The notes: generated by a model from the letters alone, not told the origin. A stretch of DNA of 64,000 bases from Nocardiopsis sp. ATB16-24 (GCF_030271535.1 NZ_JASCXJ010000001.1:186001-250000); one strand, 5' to 3'. Counted from the first letter of the stretch, positions 45,298 to 55,135 are shown. A program made the numbers and translations.

Positions 45298-45543
45298 CTA
45301 CTGGGGGTAGTTCCGCACCTCCGAGGCGGGACGGATCTCGGCCTCGTCGGGATCCCGGCCGGCCTCACTGCGGGCCCTGCGCTGTCGGAGCAGGTCCCAG
45401 CACTGGTCGAGCGCCTGCTCGATCTGCCTCATGCGTGCGCGCTCACGCTCGTCCACCCCCTCGGGGGTGGAACGCAACGCGTGCTCCTCGTCGATCAGCC
45501 CCCGGATGGTGGCCAGGATGTCCTTCTCGGCCTCGTCGGTCAT
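45298..45543 (-). CDS. DUF2630 family protein
   Basis: 81 residues from ATG 45543. Pattern DILATIRGLIDEEHALRS...RMRQIEQALDQCWDLLRQRRARSEAGRDPDEAEIRPASEVRNYPQ is the full DUF2630 sequence; helical hairpin with acidic C-terminus. Function unknown. The longer frame upstream of this ATG has no start with a ribosome site. Confidence 0.85.
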   Translation of the reverse strand: MTDEAEKDILATIRGLIDEEHALRSTPEGVDERERARMRQIEQALDQCWDLLRQRRARSEAGRDPDEAEIRPASEVRNYPQ

Positions 45544-45756
45544 AGCGTCATGTTCACCCGACGTCCGGCCCTTGGGCAAGGACCGCCCTCCGGCGGTTCT
45601 TCGCGGCCTCCACCCGATGGGGCCCGGTCGGGTACGCACCTTCGAGGCCCCGCGGCCCCCGGGGTCTGGAGAACTCCTCCCGACGGCCGCTCGGGCGAAC
45701 GCGCGCGTACCCGCGCGGCACACACCGGCGGAACGCCCTCCTCCTCCCTCCGGGGG

Positions 45757-45773
45757 ATACCGCAAGGGGGTAT
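45757..45773 (+). promoter_or_regulatory. Candidate CsoR operator
   Basis: Dyad ATACC-N7-GGTAT, like known CsoR sites (ATACCC..GGGTAT). It overlaps the apparent -10 (TATGGT, 45771-45776) of csoR, 41 nt before its ATG, which fits autorepression. Confidence 0.65.
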
Positions 45774-45813
45774 GGTGACGGCATGCGGGCAGGAACGACA
45801 CGGAAGCAGGAGC

Positions 45814-46104
45814 ATGGCTGCGACCCACGGTTACAGTAACGACAAGCAGAGTCACATCAACCGGCTGCGCCGTATCGAGGGGCAGATCCGCGGCCTGCAA
45901 CGCATGGTGGAGTCCGATCAGTACTGCATCGACATCCTGACCCAGACCTCAGCCGCGAACAAGGCGCTACAGTCCTTCGCGCTGTCCATGCTCGACGAAC
46001 ACCTCAAGCACTGCGTGTCCCACGCCGTCGCCAACGGCGGGGCGGAGGCCGACGAGAAGGTGCGTGAGGCCTCCGAGGCGATCGCTCGCCTGGTCCGCTC
46101 CTGA
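45814..46104 (+). CDS. csoR: CsoR-type copper-sensing repressor
   Basis: All-helical metal sensor, 96 residues. The Cu(I) ligands are in place: Cys38 in DQYCIDIL, His63 and Cys67 in HLKHC, the C-H-C set of M. tuberculosis CsoR (36, 61, 65). ATG 45814 follows GCAGGAGC. No copZ or copper ATPase gene is beside it; the candidate operator in front implies at least self-control. The next gene is a convergent NADH dehydrogenase. Confidence 0.9.
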   Translation: MAATHGYSNDKQSHINRLRRIEGQIRGLQRMVESDQYCIDILTQTSAANKALQSFALSMLDEHLKHCVSHAVANGGAEADEKVREASEAIARLVRS

Positions 46105-46160
46105 GCCATCGGCCATCCGGGCCGGTGGACCGGGACGGCCCGTCCGGCCCGGACGGCTCC

Positions 46161-47537
46161 TCAGTCCTCTCCGTAGCGCTCCCGTAGGTTCTCCAGCAGG
46201 CGCTCGCCCTCACGTCGCGTTCTCTGGGCGTCCAGGTAGTCGACGGCCTCGTTGGCCACGAACGACGACGGTCGCCCCTCGTGGGCGAAGCCCAGCCGCG
46301 CGGTGTCGCCGCCGGTGAACCTGCGGATCGCCCAGTTGGCGAGGATGCGCGCCCGAGCGGTCGTGGAGGGCACCGACAACGTGTGGTATCCACGGGTGAC
46401 GGCCAGGGCGGGCAGACCGCTCAGCTCCATCTGCATGATGCGTGCCAGAGCGTCGTTCCCGCTCAGGTCGACGACCAGGCCCATGTCCCGGTGTCGGAAC
46501 TCCTTCAGCCGCCGCCCCAGGATGGAGGAGACCACGTTCTCCGCGACCGTCGCCGCCTGGCGACTGGCGTACTGGGCGGTCGGCGGGCAGTAGGCGCTCT
46601 CCTCGTGCGCGAGGTTGGGCACCGCCGCCGCGTCACCGAGCGCGAACACGTCGTCGAGACCGGGCACCCGCAGATCCGCCCCCACTTCCAGACGCCCCTT
46701 CTGAGTGGGCTTGTCCAAGGTCTCCATCAGCGGGCTGGGAGAGACCCCCGCCGTCCAGATGAGGGTACGGCAGGGCAGCGCGCGTCCATCGGTGAGCACC
46801 ACCTTGTCCGCGGTCACCTCGCGCACGCTCACCTTGAGCTTGACCTCGATGCCCATGGACCGCAGCAGGTCGAGCGCCTTGCGGCCCAGGCGGTCACCGA
46901 GTTCGGGGAGCACCTTGGGCGCGATGTCCACCAGGTGCCAGCGGATGACGGAACGCAGTTCCGGATAGCGCCTGGCCGCCACCTCGCACAGACGCATCAG
47001 GGAGGCGGCGGTCTCCACACCGGTGTAACCGCCCCCGACCACGATGAACCGACAGCGCTCCTCACGCTCGATCGGATCGCGGCTGTCGTTGGCCAGTTCC
47101 AGTTGTGCGAGCACGTGGTCACGTAGGAGCACCGCCTCGGCCAGTGTCTTGGCCCCGTAGGCGTGTTCGGCCAGACCCGGGATGTCGAAGGCCCGGGTGA
47201 CCCCTCCGGGAGCCAGGACCAGACGGTCGTAGCGGACCGGGGCGAGTTCCCCGGTGGGCCGGCACACGATGACCACGCGAGACGCGGGGTCCACGCCGAT
47301 GGCGTGTCCGGGAACGAGCCTGGTCTCCTTGGTGAGCCGGTGGACGGACATGGCCACCGATTGCGGTGTGAGCAGCCCCGAGGCCACCTGGGGCAGCAGC
47401 GGACTGTAGAGCATGTAGTCGTGTGGCGCGACGAGGGCGATGTCCGCCATCCCCGTCGGGATACGGCGCTCAAGGTGGCGCACGGTGTGCAGACCACCGA
47501 AACCCGCGCCGACCACCACGATCCGAGGCCGAGACAT
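46161..47537 (-). CDS. ndh: Type II NADH dehydrogenase
   Basis: Single-subunit, non-proton-pumping NADH:quinone reductase; 458 residues. FAD motif VVVGAGFGGLHTVRHLE, NADH motif VVGGGYTGVETAASL, quinone-side sequence VFALGDAA and PPTAQYASRQA, and an amphipathic membrane-anchoring C-terminus with ARILANWAIRRFTGG. ATG 47537 behind GAGGAG. Feeds the respiratory chain at the inner face of the membrane. Confidence 0.9.
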   Translation of the reverse strand: MSRPRIVVVGAGFGGLHTVRHLERRIPTGMADIALVAPHDYMLYSPLLPQVASGLLTPQSVAMSVHRLTKETRLVPGHAIGVDPASRVVIVCRPTGELAPVRYDRLVLAPGGVTRAFDIPGLAEHAYGAKTLAEAVLLRDHVLAQLELANDSRDPIEREERCRFIVVGGGYTGVETAASLMRLCEVAARRYPELRSVIRWHLVDIAPKVLPELGDRLGRKALDLLRSMGIEVKLKVSVREVTADKVVLTDGRALPCRTLIWTAGVSPSPLMETLDKPTQKGRLEVGADLRVPGLDDVFALGDAAAVPNLAHEESAYCPPTAQYASRQAATVAENVVSSILGRRLKEFRHRDMGLVVDLSGNDALARIMQMELSGLPALAVTRGYHTLSVPSTTARARILANWAIRRFTGGDTARLGFAHEGRPSSFVANEAVDYLDAQRTRREGERLLENLRERYGED

Positions 47538-47811
47538 AGACGGCGCTCCTCTCCGTGACGTGGGTCGGGACTGGTACCGCTGGTCGCAGCACTACCCACT
47601 TCGACCGCGGCGAATGTCCGGTCCTGCGCGTCCCCGGGCCCCGCTCCCAGACCGTTCTCCGGCTTTGCCCTCCGTTGAACCGCGCATGGAGGTGTCGGTG
47701 GACCGTTCCGAAACTCCCGACCGTCGAGGGGTTCGTGACACCGAACACCATGTGTAACAGAATAATAACGGTACGTGTTTCCGCTCGACAGGAAGGGAGT
47801 CGTGAACGCGT

Positions 47812-48246
47812 ATGCGTGCGTTCACCAGGATCACCGCCACCATGGTGTTGGCCGCGGGGCTGGCCGTGCCCGGCTCGGGGGCCGCTCTCGCCGCCACCGC
47901 CGAGGGCGACGAGCCCGGGGGCCCGCTCCAGGGCATCTTCGGTCTGCTTCTCGGTGATCTGCTGGGCCAGGGCGACACCACCGCCGAGGCCAACCCCGAG
48001 GACGACGCCGACCCCGTTCCGGCGGATGTCCCGGGCTCGGCCGGGGCGGAGACCCCGACCACCACCGCCCCGGCGGAGGGGGCACCGACCGAGGAGGCAC
48101 CGAACGAGGGGGCACCGGCCCAGGAACAGCCCACCGAACAGGCGCCGTCCGAGGGCGCCCCTTCGAGTCCCACGGCCACCGAGGAGGCTCCCGTGGAGGG
48201 GTCCCCCACCGCGGGCACGTCGGAGGCCGACGGAGCCCTGCCGTAG
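47812..48246 (+). CDS. Secreted Pro/Glu/Ala-rich protein
   Basis: 144 residues: signal peptide of about 27 residues (MRAFTRIT...GAALA), a short hydrophobic segment (PLQGIFGLLLGDLLGQGD), then a low-complexity acidic domain of degenerate EGAPTEEAP-like repeats (EGAP three times, TEEAP twice, TEQAP). No function recognised; likely an extended extracytoplasmic or wall-associated polypeptide. The upstream 270 bases include an AT-rich stretch near 47755-47770 that may hold the promoter. Confidence 0.75.
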   Translation: MRAFTRITATMVLAAGLAVPGSGAALAATAEGDEPGGPLQGIFGLLLGDLLGQGDTTAEANPEDDADPVPADVPGSAGAETPTTTAPAEGAPTEEAPNEGAPAQEQPTEQAPSEGAPSSPTATEEAPVEGSPTAGTSEADGALP

Positions 48247-48384
48247 GACACGTGTCCGACCAGGAGGACGGGCCGTCCCCGGTGGGCGGCCCGTCCTTCG
48301 TCCTGTCGCACGCGGCGTCCGCCCGCCCCGCTCCCCCGCATGAGGAGACCACCCCTCCGGTCGTTCCCGGTCGAGGAGCGGGCC

Positions 48385-48963
48385 TCAGCTCGACGCCGCC
48401 GTGGGGACGGTCAGAGCGGCTCTTCCCATGTCCAGCAGCAGCCGCTCCATCTGTTGGCGTGGTAGTTTCCCCCGGCTGTGCGGGGTGGAGTTGAGCAGCC
48501 CGAACACGGCGTGCACCGCGGCCCGCAGAACGTGGAGCGGGGTGTGGGGACGCAGGTGGGCGAGCACCCCCACCCACTGTTCGACGTAGCCGCGTTGCAG
48601 ACGACGCACACGACGGCGATCGCCGTCGGTGAGGTTGCCCAGTTCCCGGTCGTGCACGGTGATCAGGGCGGGCTCGTCCAACGCGAAGGCGATGTGCCCG
48701 CGCAGCAGTTCCTCCAGGGCCTCCTCCGCGTCCCCGGCGCTCTCCACCAGTTCCCGGCCCCGGCGCTCCAGCCGTTCGCTGATGTCCACCAGGACCTCCC
48801 CCAGGAGCGCCTGTTTTCCGGAGAAGTGCCGGTACAGGGCGGGCCCGGTGGTGCCGACGGCACGGCCCAGGTCGTCGATGGACACCCCGCGGTAGCCGTG
48901 TTCGGCGAACAGATCCGCCGCGGCGCCCAGGATCGCCGTCCGGCGCCGCCCCCTGACCGTCAT
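48385..48963 (-). CDS. TetR family regulator
   Basis: 192 residues: N-terminal helix-turn-helix (RRTAILGAAADLFAEHGYRGVSIDDLGRAVGTTGPALYRHFSGKQALLGEVL) with a helical ligand domain and LRRGHIAFALDEPALITVHDREL. Divergent from an acyl-CoA carboxylase operon, with two 20-bp palindromes between the genes. Its relatives next to such operons (SACE_7301-like) respond to acyl-CoA or acid ligands. AAGGGGAGTCG precedes ATG 48963. Confidence 0.9.
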   Translation of the reverse strand: MTVRGRRRTAILGAAADLFAEHGYRGVSIDDLGRAVGTTGPALYRHFSGKQALLGEVLVDISERLERRGRELVESAGDAEEALEELLRGHIAFALDEPALITVHDRELGNLTDGDRRRVRRLQRGYVEQWVGVLAHLRPHTPLHVLRAAVHAVFGLLNSTPHSRGKLPRQQMERLLLDMGRAALTVPTAASS

Positions 48964-48993
48964 CGACTCCCCTTCCCTGTGCCCTGGACACCC

Positions 48994-49013
48994 ATGTTAG
49001 TAGTCACTAACAT
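48994..49013. promoter_or_regulatory. TetR operator 1
   Basis: Perfect dyad ATGTTAGT-AGTC-ACTAACAT, 20 bp, 31 bp from the TetR start. Confidence 0.8.
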
Positions 49014-49018
49014 CTGGG

Positions 49019-49038
49019 ATGTTAGCGAGCATTAACAT
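49019..49038. promoter_or_regulatory. TetR operator 2
   Basis: Second dyad ATGTTAGC-GAGC-ATTAACAT, 25 bp (about 2.4 helical turns) from the first and 20 bp before the carboxylase start. Both genes would be repressed together. Confidence 0.75.
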
Positions 49039-49057
49039 CCCTCCACGAGAGGACACC

Positions 49058-50683
49058 ATGAGCAGGGCATCTGTGCTCGACACGGCGGTGGACACCGCCG
49101 GGCCCGCGTTCGCCGCCAACGACGCGGCGAACCACGCCCTCGCCCTGGAGCTGCGCGAGCGGATCGCCACCGCGGCCCTGGGCGGCCCGGAGAAGGCCCG
49201 GGCACGACACGTCGAACGCGGCAAACTCCTACCGCGTGACCGTGTCGACCTCCTTTTGGACCCCGGCTCCCCCTTCCTGGAGATCGCCCCCCTGGCCGCC
49301 TACGGGCTCTACGGTCGGGACGGTCAGGACGCCCCAGGGGCCGGAATGATCGCGGGCGTGGGCCGGATCATGGGGCGGCCGATGGTCGTGGTCGCCAACG
49401 ACGCCACGGTCAAGGGCGGCAGCTACTACCCCATGACCGTCAAGAAGCACCTGCGCGCCCAGGAGGTGGCTCTGCACAACCGCCTGCCGTGCGTCTACCT
49501 CGCCGACTCCGGCGGCGCGTTCCTGCCCATGCAGGACGAGGTCTTCCCCGACCGCGAGCACTTCGGGCGGATCTTCTACAACCAGGCGAACATGTCGAAG
49601 CTGGGCATTGCGCAGATCGCGGCGGTACTGGGCTCCTGCACCGCGGGCGGCGCCTACGTGCCGGCGATGAGCGACGAGGCCGTCATCGTCCGCGAACAGG
49701 GCACGATCTTCCTCGGCGGCCCTCCCCTGGTCAAGGCCGCCACCGGAGAGGTCGTCAGCGCCGAGGACCTGGGCGGCGGCGACCTGCACTCACGGGTGTC
49801 CGGGGTCACCGACCACCTGGCCGACGACGACGCCCACGCCCTGAACATCGTCCGCGACATCGCCGACACCCTGGGTCCGCCCGAGCCCCCCGCGTGGCGG
49901 GTCCGTGAACCGCGACCTCCCGTACTGGACCCCGCCGAACTGTACGGCGTGGTGCCCGCCGACACCCGTACCCCCTACGACGTGCGCGAGGTCATCGGGC
50001 GTGTGGTGGACGGCAGCGAGTTCACCGAGTTCAAGGCCGAGTACGGCACCACCCTGGTCACCGGGTTCGCGCACATCCACGGCCATCCGGTCGGGATCAT
50101 CGCCAACAACGGCATCCTGTTCTCCGAGTCCGCGCTCAAGGGCGCCCACTTCATCGAGCTGTGCGACCGCCGTGGTGTGCCTCTGGTGTTCCTACAGAAC
50201 ATCTCCGGGTTCATGGTCGGGCGCGACTACGAGGCGGGCGGCATCGCCAAACACGGCGCCAAGATGGTCACCGCCGTGGCCTGCGCCCGCGTCCCCAAGT
50301 TCACCGTGGTCATCGGCGGGTCCTTCGGGGCGGGCAACTACAGCATGTGCGGCCGGGCCTACTCCCCCCGGTTCCTGTGGATGTGGCCGAACGCCCGCAT
50401 CTCGGTGATGGGCGGTGAGCAGGCCGCCTCGGTGTTGTCCACGGTGCGCCGCGACCAGCTCACCGCGCGGGGCGAGGAGTGGTCGGCCGAGGACGAGGAG
50501 AGCTTCAAGGCCCCCATCCGCGACCAGTACGAGGAGCAGGGCAGCCCGTACTACTCCACCGCCCGTCTGTGGGACGACGGTGTGATCGACCCCGTCGACA
50601 CCCGCGACGTCCTCGCCATGGCCCTGTCCGCCGCCCGCCACGCGCCGCTGGACCCGGTGGGCTACGGCGTCTTCCGGATGTGA
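49058..50683 (+). CDS. Acyl-CoA carboxylase, carboxyltransferase (beta) subunit
   Basis: Moves CO2 from biotin to the acyl-CoA; 541 residues. Both halves of a carboxyltransferase are visible: [69 protein letters not shown], and second half [51 protein letters not shown] and [10 protein letters not shown]. The sequence type is methylcrotonyl-CoA carboxylase. ATG 49058 follows GAGAGGACACC. First gene of a three-gene operon with biotin carboxylase and acyl-CoA dehydrogenase. Confidence 0.92.
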   Translation: MSRASVLDTAVDTAGPAFAANDAANHALALELRERIATAALGGPEKARARHVERGKLLPRDRVDLLLDPGSPFLEIAPLAAYGLYGRDGQDAPGAGMIAGVGRIMGRPMVVVANDATVKGGSYYPMTVKKHLRAQEVALHNRLPCVYLADSGGAFLPMQDEVFPDREHFGRIFYNQANMSKLGIAQIAAVLGSCTAGGAYVPAMSDEAVIVREQGTIFLGGPPLVKAATGEVVSAEDLGGGDLHSRVSGVTDHLADDDAHALNIVRDIADTLGPPEPPAWRVREPRPPVLDPAELYGVVPADTRTPYDVREVIGRVVDGSEFTEFKAEYGTTLVTGFAHIHGHPVGIIANNGILFSESALKGAHFIELCDRRGVPLVFLQNISGFMVGRDYEAGGIAKHGAKMVTAVACARVPKFTVVIGGSFGAGNYSMCGRAYSPRFLWMWPNARISVMGGEQAASVLSTVRRDQLTARGEEWSAEDEESFKAPIRDQYEEQGSPYYSTARLWDDGVIDPVDTRDVLAMALSAARHAPLDPVGYGVFRM

Positions 50684-50690
50684 GGAACCC

Positions 50691-52802
50691 TTGACCACGT
50701 CACGACCACTGCCCCCCGCGACGGTGCTCGTCGCCAACCGGGGCGAGATCGCGCTGCGGATCCTGCGCACCCTGAACCGCATGGGGATCGGCTCGGTCGC
50801 GGTGTACACCGACGCCGACGCCGACTCCCCGCACACCCTGGCCGCCGACCTGGCGCTGCGGGTCGAGTCCTATCTCGACTCCGACGCGATCGTGGCCGCC
50901 GCCCTGGAGGGCGGCGCCACCATGGTCCACCCCGGCTACGGCTTCCTCTCCGAGAACGCCGACTTCGCCCGAGCCTGCGCCGATGCCGGACTGGTCTTCA
51001 TCGGTCCTCCCGCCCCGGCCATCGAGGCGATGGGCGACAAGATCCGCGCCAAGGACACGGTGGCCGCCGCGGGCGTACCCGTCCTGGGCGGATTCACCGA
51101 AGAACCCGGCCGACCGCTGAACGACGAGGAGTTGCTCGACGCCGCCGCCGAAACCGGCTACCCCCTGCTCATCAAGCCCTCCGCGGGGGGCGGCGGCAAG
51201 GGCATGCGCGCGGTGCACACGGCCGAGGAACTGCTCACCCACGCCGCCGCCGCGCGTCGGGAGGCCCTGGCGGCCTTCGGCGACTCCACCCTGCTCGTGG
51301 AACGGCTGGTGCGACGGCCCAGGCACATCGAGGTTCAGGTCCTGGCCGACGCGCAGGGCAACGTCGTCCACTTGGGCGAGCGCGAGTGCAGCCTGCAACG
51401 CCGCCACCAGAAGGTGGTGGAGGAGGCTCCCTCCCCTCTGCTCACCGACGCCCAGCGCACGACGATGGGCGAGGCCGCCGTCGCCGCGGCCCGCTCATGC
51501 GGGTACGTGGGCGCGGGCACGGTGGAGTTCATCGCCGAGACGGGGACGGACGGCGAACTGTCCTTCTCGTTCCTGGAGATGAACACCCGCCTCCAGGTGG
51601 AACACCCCGTCACCGAGGAGGTCGTGGCCCTGCGCGGAAAGCGCGGCATCGACCTGGTCGAACTCCAGGTGCGGGTGGCCCTGGGCGAACCGCTGCCCTT
51701 CGCCCAACAGGACGTGTCCTGGCAGGGGCACGCGGTGGAGTCACGGATCTACGCCGAGGACGCCGATCGGGGCTTCCTGCCCACCGGGGGCCCGATCCTG
51801 GCGCTGACCGAGCCGGCGGGGGTCCGGGTGGACTCCGGCATCGCCGTGGGCGGCGAGGTCACCTCCTCCTTCGACCCGATGTTGGCCAAGGTGATCACCT
51901 GGGGGCCGGACCGCGCCGAGGCACTACGCCGGATGGACGCGGCCCTGGCCGACCACCTGCTGCTGGGGTGCGTCACCAACACCGCGTTCCTGCGCCGCCT
52001 GCTGCGCCACCCGCGTGTGGTGTCCGGTGATCTGAGCACCGACCTGATCGAGTCCTCCCCGCCCGAGCCCGCACCGGAGAACGTCCCCGAGCACGTGTAC
52101 GTGGCGGCGGCCCTGGACCACCAGCTGGACCTGGAGGGACCCGCCCGCGCGGACCGCTTCTCCGTCCCCGACGGGTGGAGGATGGGCGACCCGGCGTGGA
52201 CGCCATGGCGGCTGCGTGCGCCCCGGCACGACTCCGCCGTCGTGCACGTACGCCGCGACGGCGCGCCCGGGTCGTACCTGGTGCGTCTGGAGGGGCCCGC
52301 CTCCGAGGTCTCCTCGGAGGCGGAGCGACCCGTCGCCGCCCACGCCCGTCGCTCCCCCGACGGCTCCCGGCTCACGGTCACCCACGCGGGCCGGACCCGC
52401 ACCTACACGCGTGCCCACGACGCGGCCACCGCGCACCGGTGGCTGGGGAACGAGGGCACCGCGTGGGTTCTGCACGAGGAGCCCGTCGCCTCCGCTCTGC
52501 GCGAGAGCGACGCCGCCGCCGACGGGACCGTGCGCAGCCCCATGCCCGGTACGGTGCTCGCCGTCCCGGTGACGGTGGGGCAGAAGGTGGAGGCGGGCAG
52601 CCCGCTCGCCGTCGTCGAGGCCATGAAGATGGAACACTCCGTCACCTCACCCGTCGACGGGACCGTCACGAACGTGGCGGTGCGTCCGGGCGCGTCCGTA
52701 CCCATGGACGCCGTCCTGGTCACCGTCGAACCCTTCCAGGACGAGAGCGCCGGCACACAGGGCGCGTCCGATCCCGCCACCAGCGAGGAGATCCAGCGAT
52801 GA
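50691..52802 (+). CDS. Acyl-CoA carboxylase, biotin carboxylase/BCCP (alpha) subunit
   Basis: Carboxylates its own biotin. 703 residues: biotin carboxylase (VLVANRGEIALRILRTLNRMGI, ATP-grasp KPSAGGGGKGMRAV, LLVERLVRRPRHIEVQVLAD, EMNTRLQVEHPVTEEVV), linker, and BCCP domain with biotinyl Lys in VEAMKMEHSV. TTG 50691 is the start, seven nt behind the upstream stop with GAGGAAC before it; no in-frame ATG is nearby. The stop overlaps the dehydrogenase start. Confidence 0.93.
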   Translation: MTTSRPLPPATVLVANRGEIALRILRTLNRMGIGSVAVYTDADADSPHTLAADLALRVESYLDSDAIVAAALEGGATMVHPGYGFLSENADFARACADAGLVFIGPPAPAIEAMGDKIRAKDTVAAAGVPVLGGFTEEPGRPLNDEELLDAAAETGYPLLIKPSAGGGGKGMRAVHTAEELLTHAAAARREALAAFGDSTLLVERLVRRPRHIEVQVLADAQGNVVHLGERECSLQRRHQKVVEEAPSPLLTDAQRTTMGEAAVAAARSCGYVGAGTVEFIAETGTDGELSFSFLEMNTRLQVEHPVTEEVVALRGKRGIDLVELQVRVALGEPLPFAQQDVSWQGHAVESRIYAEDADRGFLPTGGPILALTEPAGVRVDSGIAVGGEVTSSFDPMLAKVITWGPDRAEALRRMDAALADHLLLGCVTNTAFLRRLLRHPRVVSGDLSTDLIESSPPEPAPENVPEHVYVAAALDHQLDLEGPARADRFSVPDGWRMGDPAWTPWRLRAPRHDSAVVHVRRDGAPGSYLVRLEGPASEVSSEAERPVAAHARRSPDGSRLTVTHAGRTRTYTRAHDAATAHRWLGNEGTAWVLHEEPVASALRESDAAADGTVRSPMPGTVLAVPVTVGQKVEAGSPLAVVEAMKMEHSVTSPVDGTVTNVAVRPGASVPMDAVLVTVEPFQDESAGTQGASDPATSEEIQR

Positions 52803-53956
52803 ACCGTCACCAACTCTCCACCGAGCACGCCGACCTGCGGGCCGCCGTGGAGGAGTTCGCCCGCAGCGAGGTCGCCCCGGTCATCGGCGACTACTACGAG
52901 CGGGAGGCCTTCCCGTACGAGATCATCGCCAAGATGGGCCGCATGGGCCTGTTCGGGCTTCCCTTCCCCGAGGAGCACGGGGGGATGGGCGGTGACTACT
53001 TCGCGCTGTGCCTGGCGTTGGAGGAGCTGGCACGGGTGGACTCCTCGGTGGCCATCACCCTGGAGGCCGGGGTGTCGCTGGGTGCGATGCCGATCTTCCG
53101 GTTCGGCACGGAGGAGCAGAAGAAGACCTACCTGCCCCGGCTGTGTTCGGGCGAGGCCCTGGGGGCGTTCGGCCTGACCGAGCCGGACGGCGGGTCCGAC
53201 GCGGGCGCCACCAAGACCACCGCCCGGTTGGAGGACGGCCAGTGGGTGATCAACGGAACGAAATCCTTCATCACCAACTCGGGCACGGACATCACCGCCC
53301 TGGTGACCGTGACCGCCGTGACCGGCAAGCGTGAGGACGGGCGTCCGGAGATCTCCTCGATCCTGGTCCCCACGGGTACACCGGGGTTCTCGGTGGGCCA
53401 GAAGTACTCGAAGGTGGGGTGGAACGCCTCCGACACCAACGAGCTGGTGTTCGAGGACTGCCGGGTCCCCGAGACCAACCTCGTCGGTGAGCGCGGGCGC
53501 GGGTACGCACAGTTCCTGCGGATCCTGGACGAGGGGCGCATCGCCATCGCGGCGCTGTCGGTGGGCCTGGCCCAGGGCTGCGTGGACGAGAGCGTGCGCT
53601 ACGCCCACGAACGGCACGCCTTCGGTAACCCCATCGGGGGTTACCAGGCGATCCAGTTCAAGATCGCCGAGATGGAGGCCCGTGCGCACACCGCGCGGTT
53701 GGCCTACTACGACGCGGCCTCACGGATGCTGGCGGGAGAGCCGTTCAAGAAGGAGGCGGCGGTCGCCAAGCTGGTGGCCTCCAACGCCGCCATGGACAAC
53801 GCGCGTGACGCCACCCAGGTGTTCGGCGGATACGGGTTCATGAACGACTACCCCGTGGGCCGCTTCTACCGCGACGCCAAGATCCTGGAGATCGGCGAGG
53901 GCACCAGCGAGGTGCAGAAGATGCTCATCGCGCGCGAACTGGGTCTGCCCGCCTGA
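52799..53956 (+). CDS. Acyl-CoA dehydrogenase
   Basis: FAD enzyme forming 2,3-unsaturated acyl-CoA and feeding ETF; 385 residues. GAFGLTEPDGGSDAGATKTTA, WVINGTKSFITNSG, RHAFGNPIGGYQAIQFKIAEM, QVFGGYGFMNDYPVGRFYRDAKILEIGEGTSEVQ (catalytic Glu in GEGTSE). ATG 52799 overlaps the carboxylase stop as ATGA. With the carboxylase it fits leucine or related branched-chain breakdown (isovaleryl- or 2-methylacyl-CoA), inferred from the operon. Confidence 0.92.
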   Translation: MNRHQLSTEHADLRAAVEEFARSEVAPVIGDYYEREAFPYEIIAKMGRMGLFGLPFPEEHGGMGGDYFALCLALEELARVDSSVAITLEAGVSLGAMPIFRFGTEEQKKTYLPRLCSGEALGAFGLTEPDGGSDAGATKTTARLEDGQWVINGTKSFITNSGTDITALVTVTAVTGKREDGRPEISSILVPTGTPGFSVGQKYSKVGWNASDTNELVFEDCRVPETNLVGERGRGYAQFLRILDEGRIAIAALSVGLAQGCVDESVRYAHERHAFGNPIGGYQAIQFKIAEMEARAHTARLAYYDAASRMLAGEPFKKEAAVAKLVASNAAMDNARDATQVFGGYGFMNDYPVGRFYRDAKILEIGEGTSEVQKMLIARELGLPA

Positions 53957-53961
53957 CCGGA

Positions 53962-53999
53962 GGGAGGGGTCCCCGGTCGTGCCGCCGGGGACCCTCCCC
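53962..53999 (+). terminator. Terminator of the carboxylase operon
   Basis: Hairpin of GGTCCCCGG and CCGGGGACC with outer G/C pairs and an 8-nt loop, starting six nt after the dehydrogenase stop. Confidence 0.8.
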
Positions 54000-54490
54000 A
54001 CCCGAGGCCCCCGTGTGCACTGCCGCGGTACACGAGGACCTTCCACCGCGATGACGCGTCCCCTTCCCGACCGCCGTCCTCCCCCTCGACGTCGGTTTCC
54101 GAGCTCGTGGCCGGTTCCGGACACGTTCTCACCCTTCGCGCCCGATCCACCACCCAAGGTTCGCCCTTGGCCGGGAAACCCCTGTGCCGCACGATGCGCA
54201 AACGACGGGCGAAGGCGGAGGAGGGACGCGTTCTCCCAGGTGGTGGCCGCGCACGGGGCTCCGTGACGGCCCCGAGTCACACGACCCGGGCGAACGGGAC
54301 GGGCGTCGTGACCATCCCCTCACCTCCCCGACCCCCTCGGGGCACGATGGTGAGGGGTGACAAGTTTCCGCAATCGGAACAGAATGGGTCCGTAAGGACG
54401 GCGTGGACCTCTTGCTTCTGTGCTCCGCGCATGCTGGTCCGTCACGGATCCACGGCCACTCCCACATCCCCCGCCCGGAGGAGACACCGG
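54000..54490. other. Intergenic region
   Basis: About 490 bases with no convincing gene in either strand. The last 130 bases are less GC-rich and probably contain the promoter of the next gene, including TTCCG-CAAT-CGGAA at about 54365-54379. Confidence 0.4.
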
Positions 54491-55135
54491 ATGGAAGGCG
54501 CCCTGCCCACGATCGCGTTGGTCGCCGTCGTCGTGTCGGCCGGCGCGATCGCGGTCGCCGCGCACTTCCGTAAGGAGCGGGCCGCCGCGTTACGCGGCTG
54601 GGCCCGCGCACACGGTTGGACCTACACCGACCACCTTCCGCACCCGCTGGGGGAGAGCACGCTCCCCCGCTCCACCGTCGGCCCGCACTCCCGTAGCCGC
54701 CACGTGCTCGCCGGACGCCGTGGCCGGCACCCGGTGATCGCCTTCGAGCAGACGCACACCGTCGGCAGGGGCACGGACAAGGACCGGCGTACCCACAGGA
54801 TCGTGGCCGTGCGCACCCCCGGTCACAACGCCGAACTGCAAATTCTGCACAGGCGCGACCCGAACGTCTCCGAGGACGCCTTCGGCGACGCCTTTCACGC
54901 TACGGGCAGCGATCCGGAGTTCACCGAGGCCGTGCTCGACGGCACGGTCACCACGTGGATGCTGCACGACCCCCGGTCCCGCTCCCTGCCCATACGCTTC
55001 AGTGGGGACTACGTCCTGACCTGGGCCGCCATGCGGTTGGACCCCGACCGCGCCCTGACCGCCGCCGACTACCTCATCGACCTCGTGGAACGGATCCCCG
55101 TGGACGCCTGGAAGCGGCGTACCTCGGACCTTTGA
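54491..55135 (+). CDS. Hypothetical membrane-anchored protein
   Basis: 214 residues. A single N-terminal membrane segment (PTIALVAVVVSAGAIAVAAHF), then RKERAAALRGWARAHGWTYTDHLP and a globular domain that contains HPVIAFEQTHTV, TWMLHDPRSRSLPIRFSGDYVLTW and RALTAADYLIDLVERIPVDAW. This arrangement (anchor, GW-x-Y, LxxAADYLxDLxERIP) resembles a group of actinobacterial secreted/membrane proteins of unknown role (DUF3137-like). GGAGGAGA precedes the ATG. Confidence 0.8.
   Translation: MEGALPTIALVAVVVSAGAIAVAAHFRKERAAALRGWARAHGWTYTDHLPHPLGESTLPRSTVGPHSRSRHVLAGRRGRHPVIAFEQTHTVGRGTDKDRRTHRIVAVRTPGHNAELQILHRRDPNVSEDAFGDAFHATGSDPEFTEAVLDGTVTTWMLHDPRSRSLPIRFSGDYVLTWAAMRLDPDRALTAADYLIDLVERIPVDAWKRRTSDL

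Noticed and set aside
46140-46156. Short inverted repeat between csoR and ndh as terminator
   Set aside because: CCGTCCGG/CCGGACGG leaves a one-base loop, so only a weak hairpin is possible; not listed as a feature.
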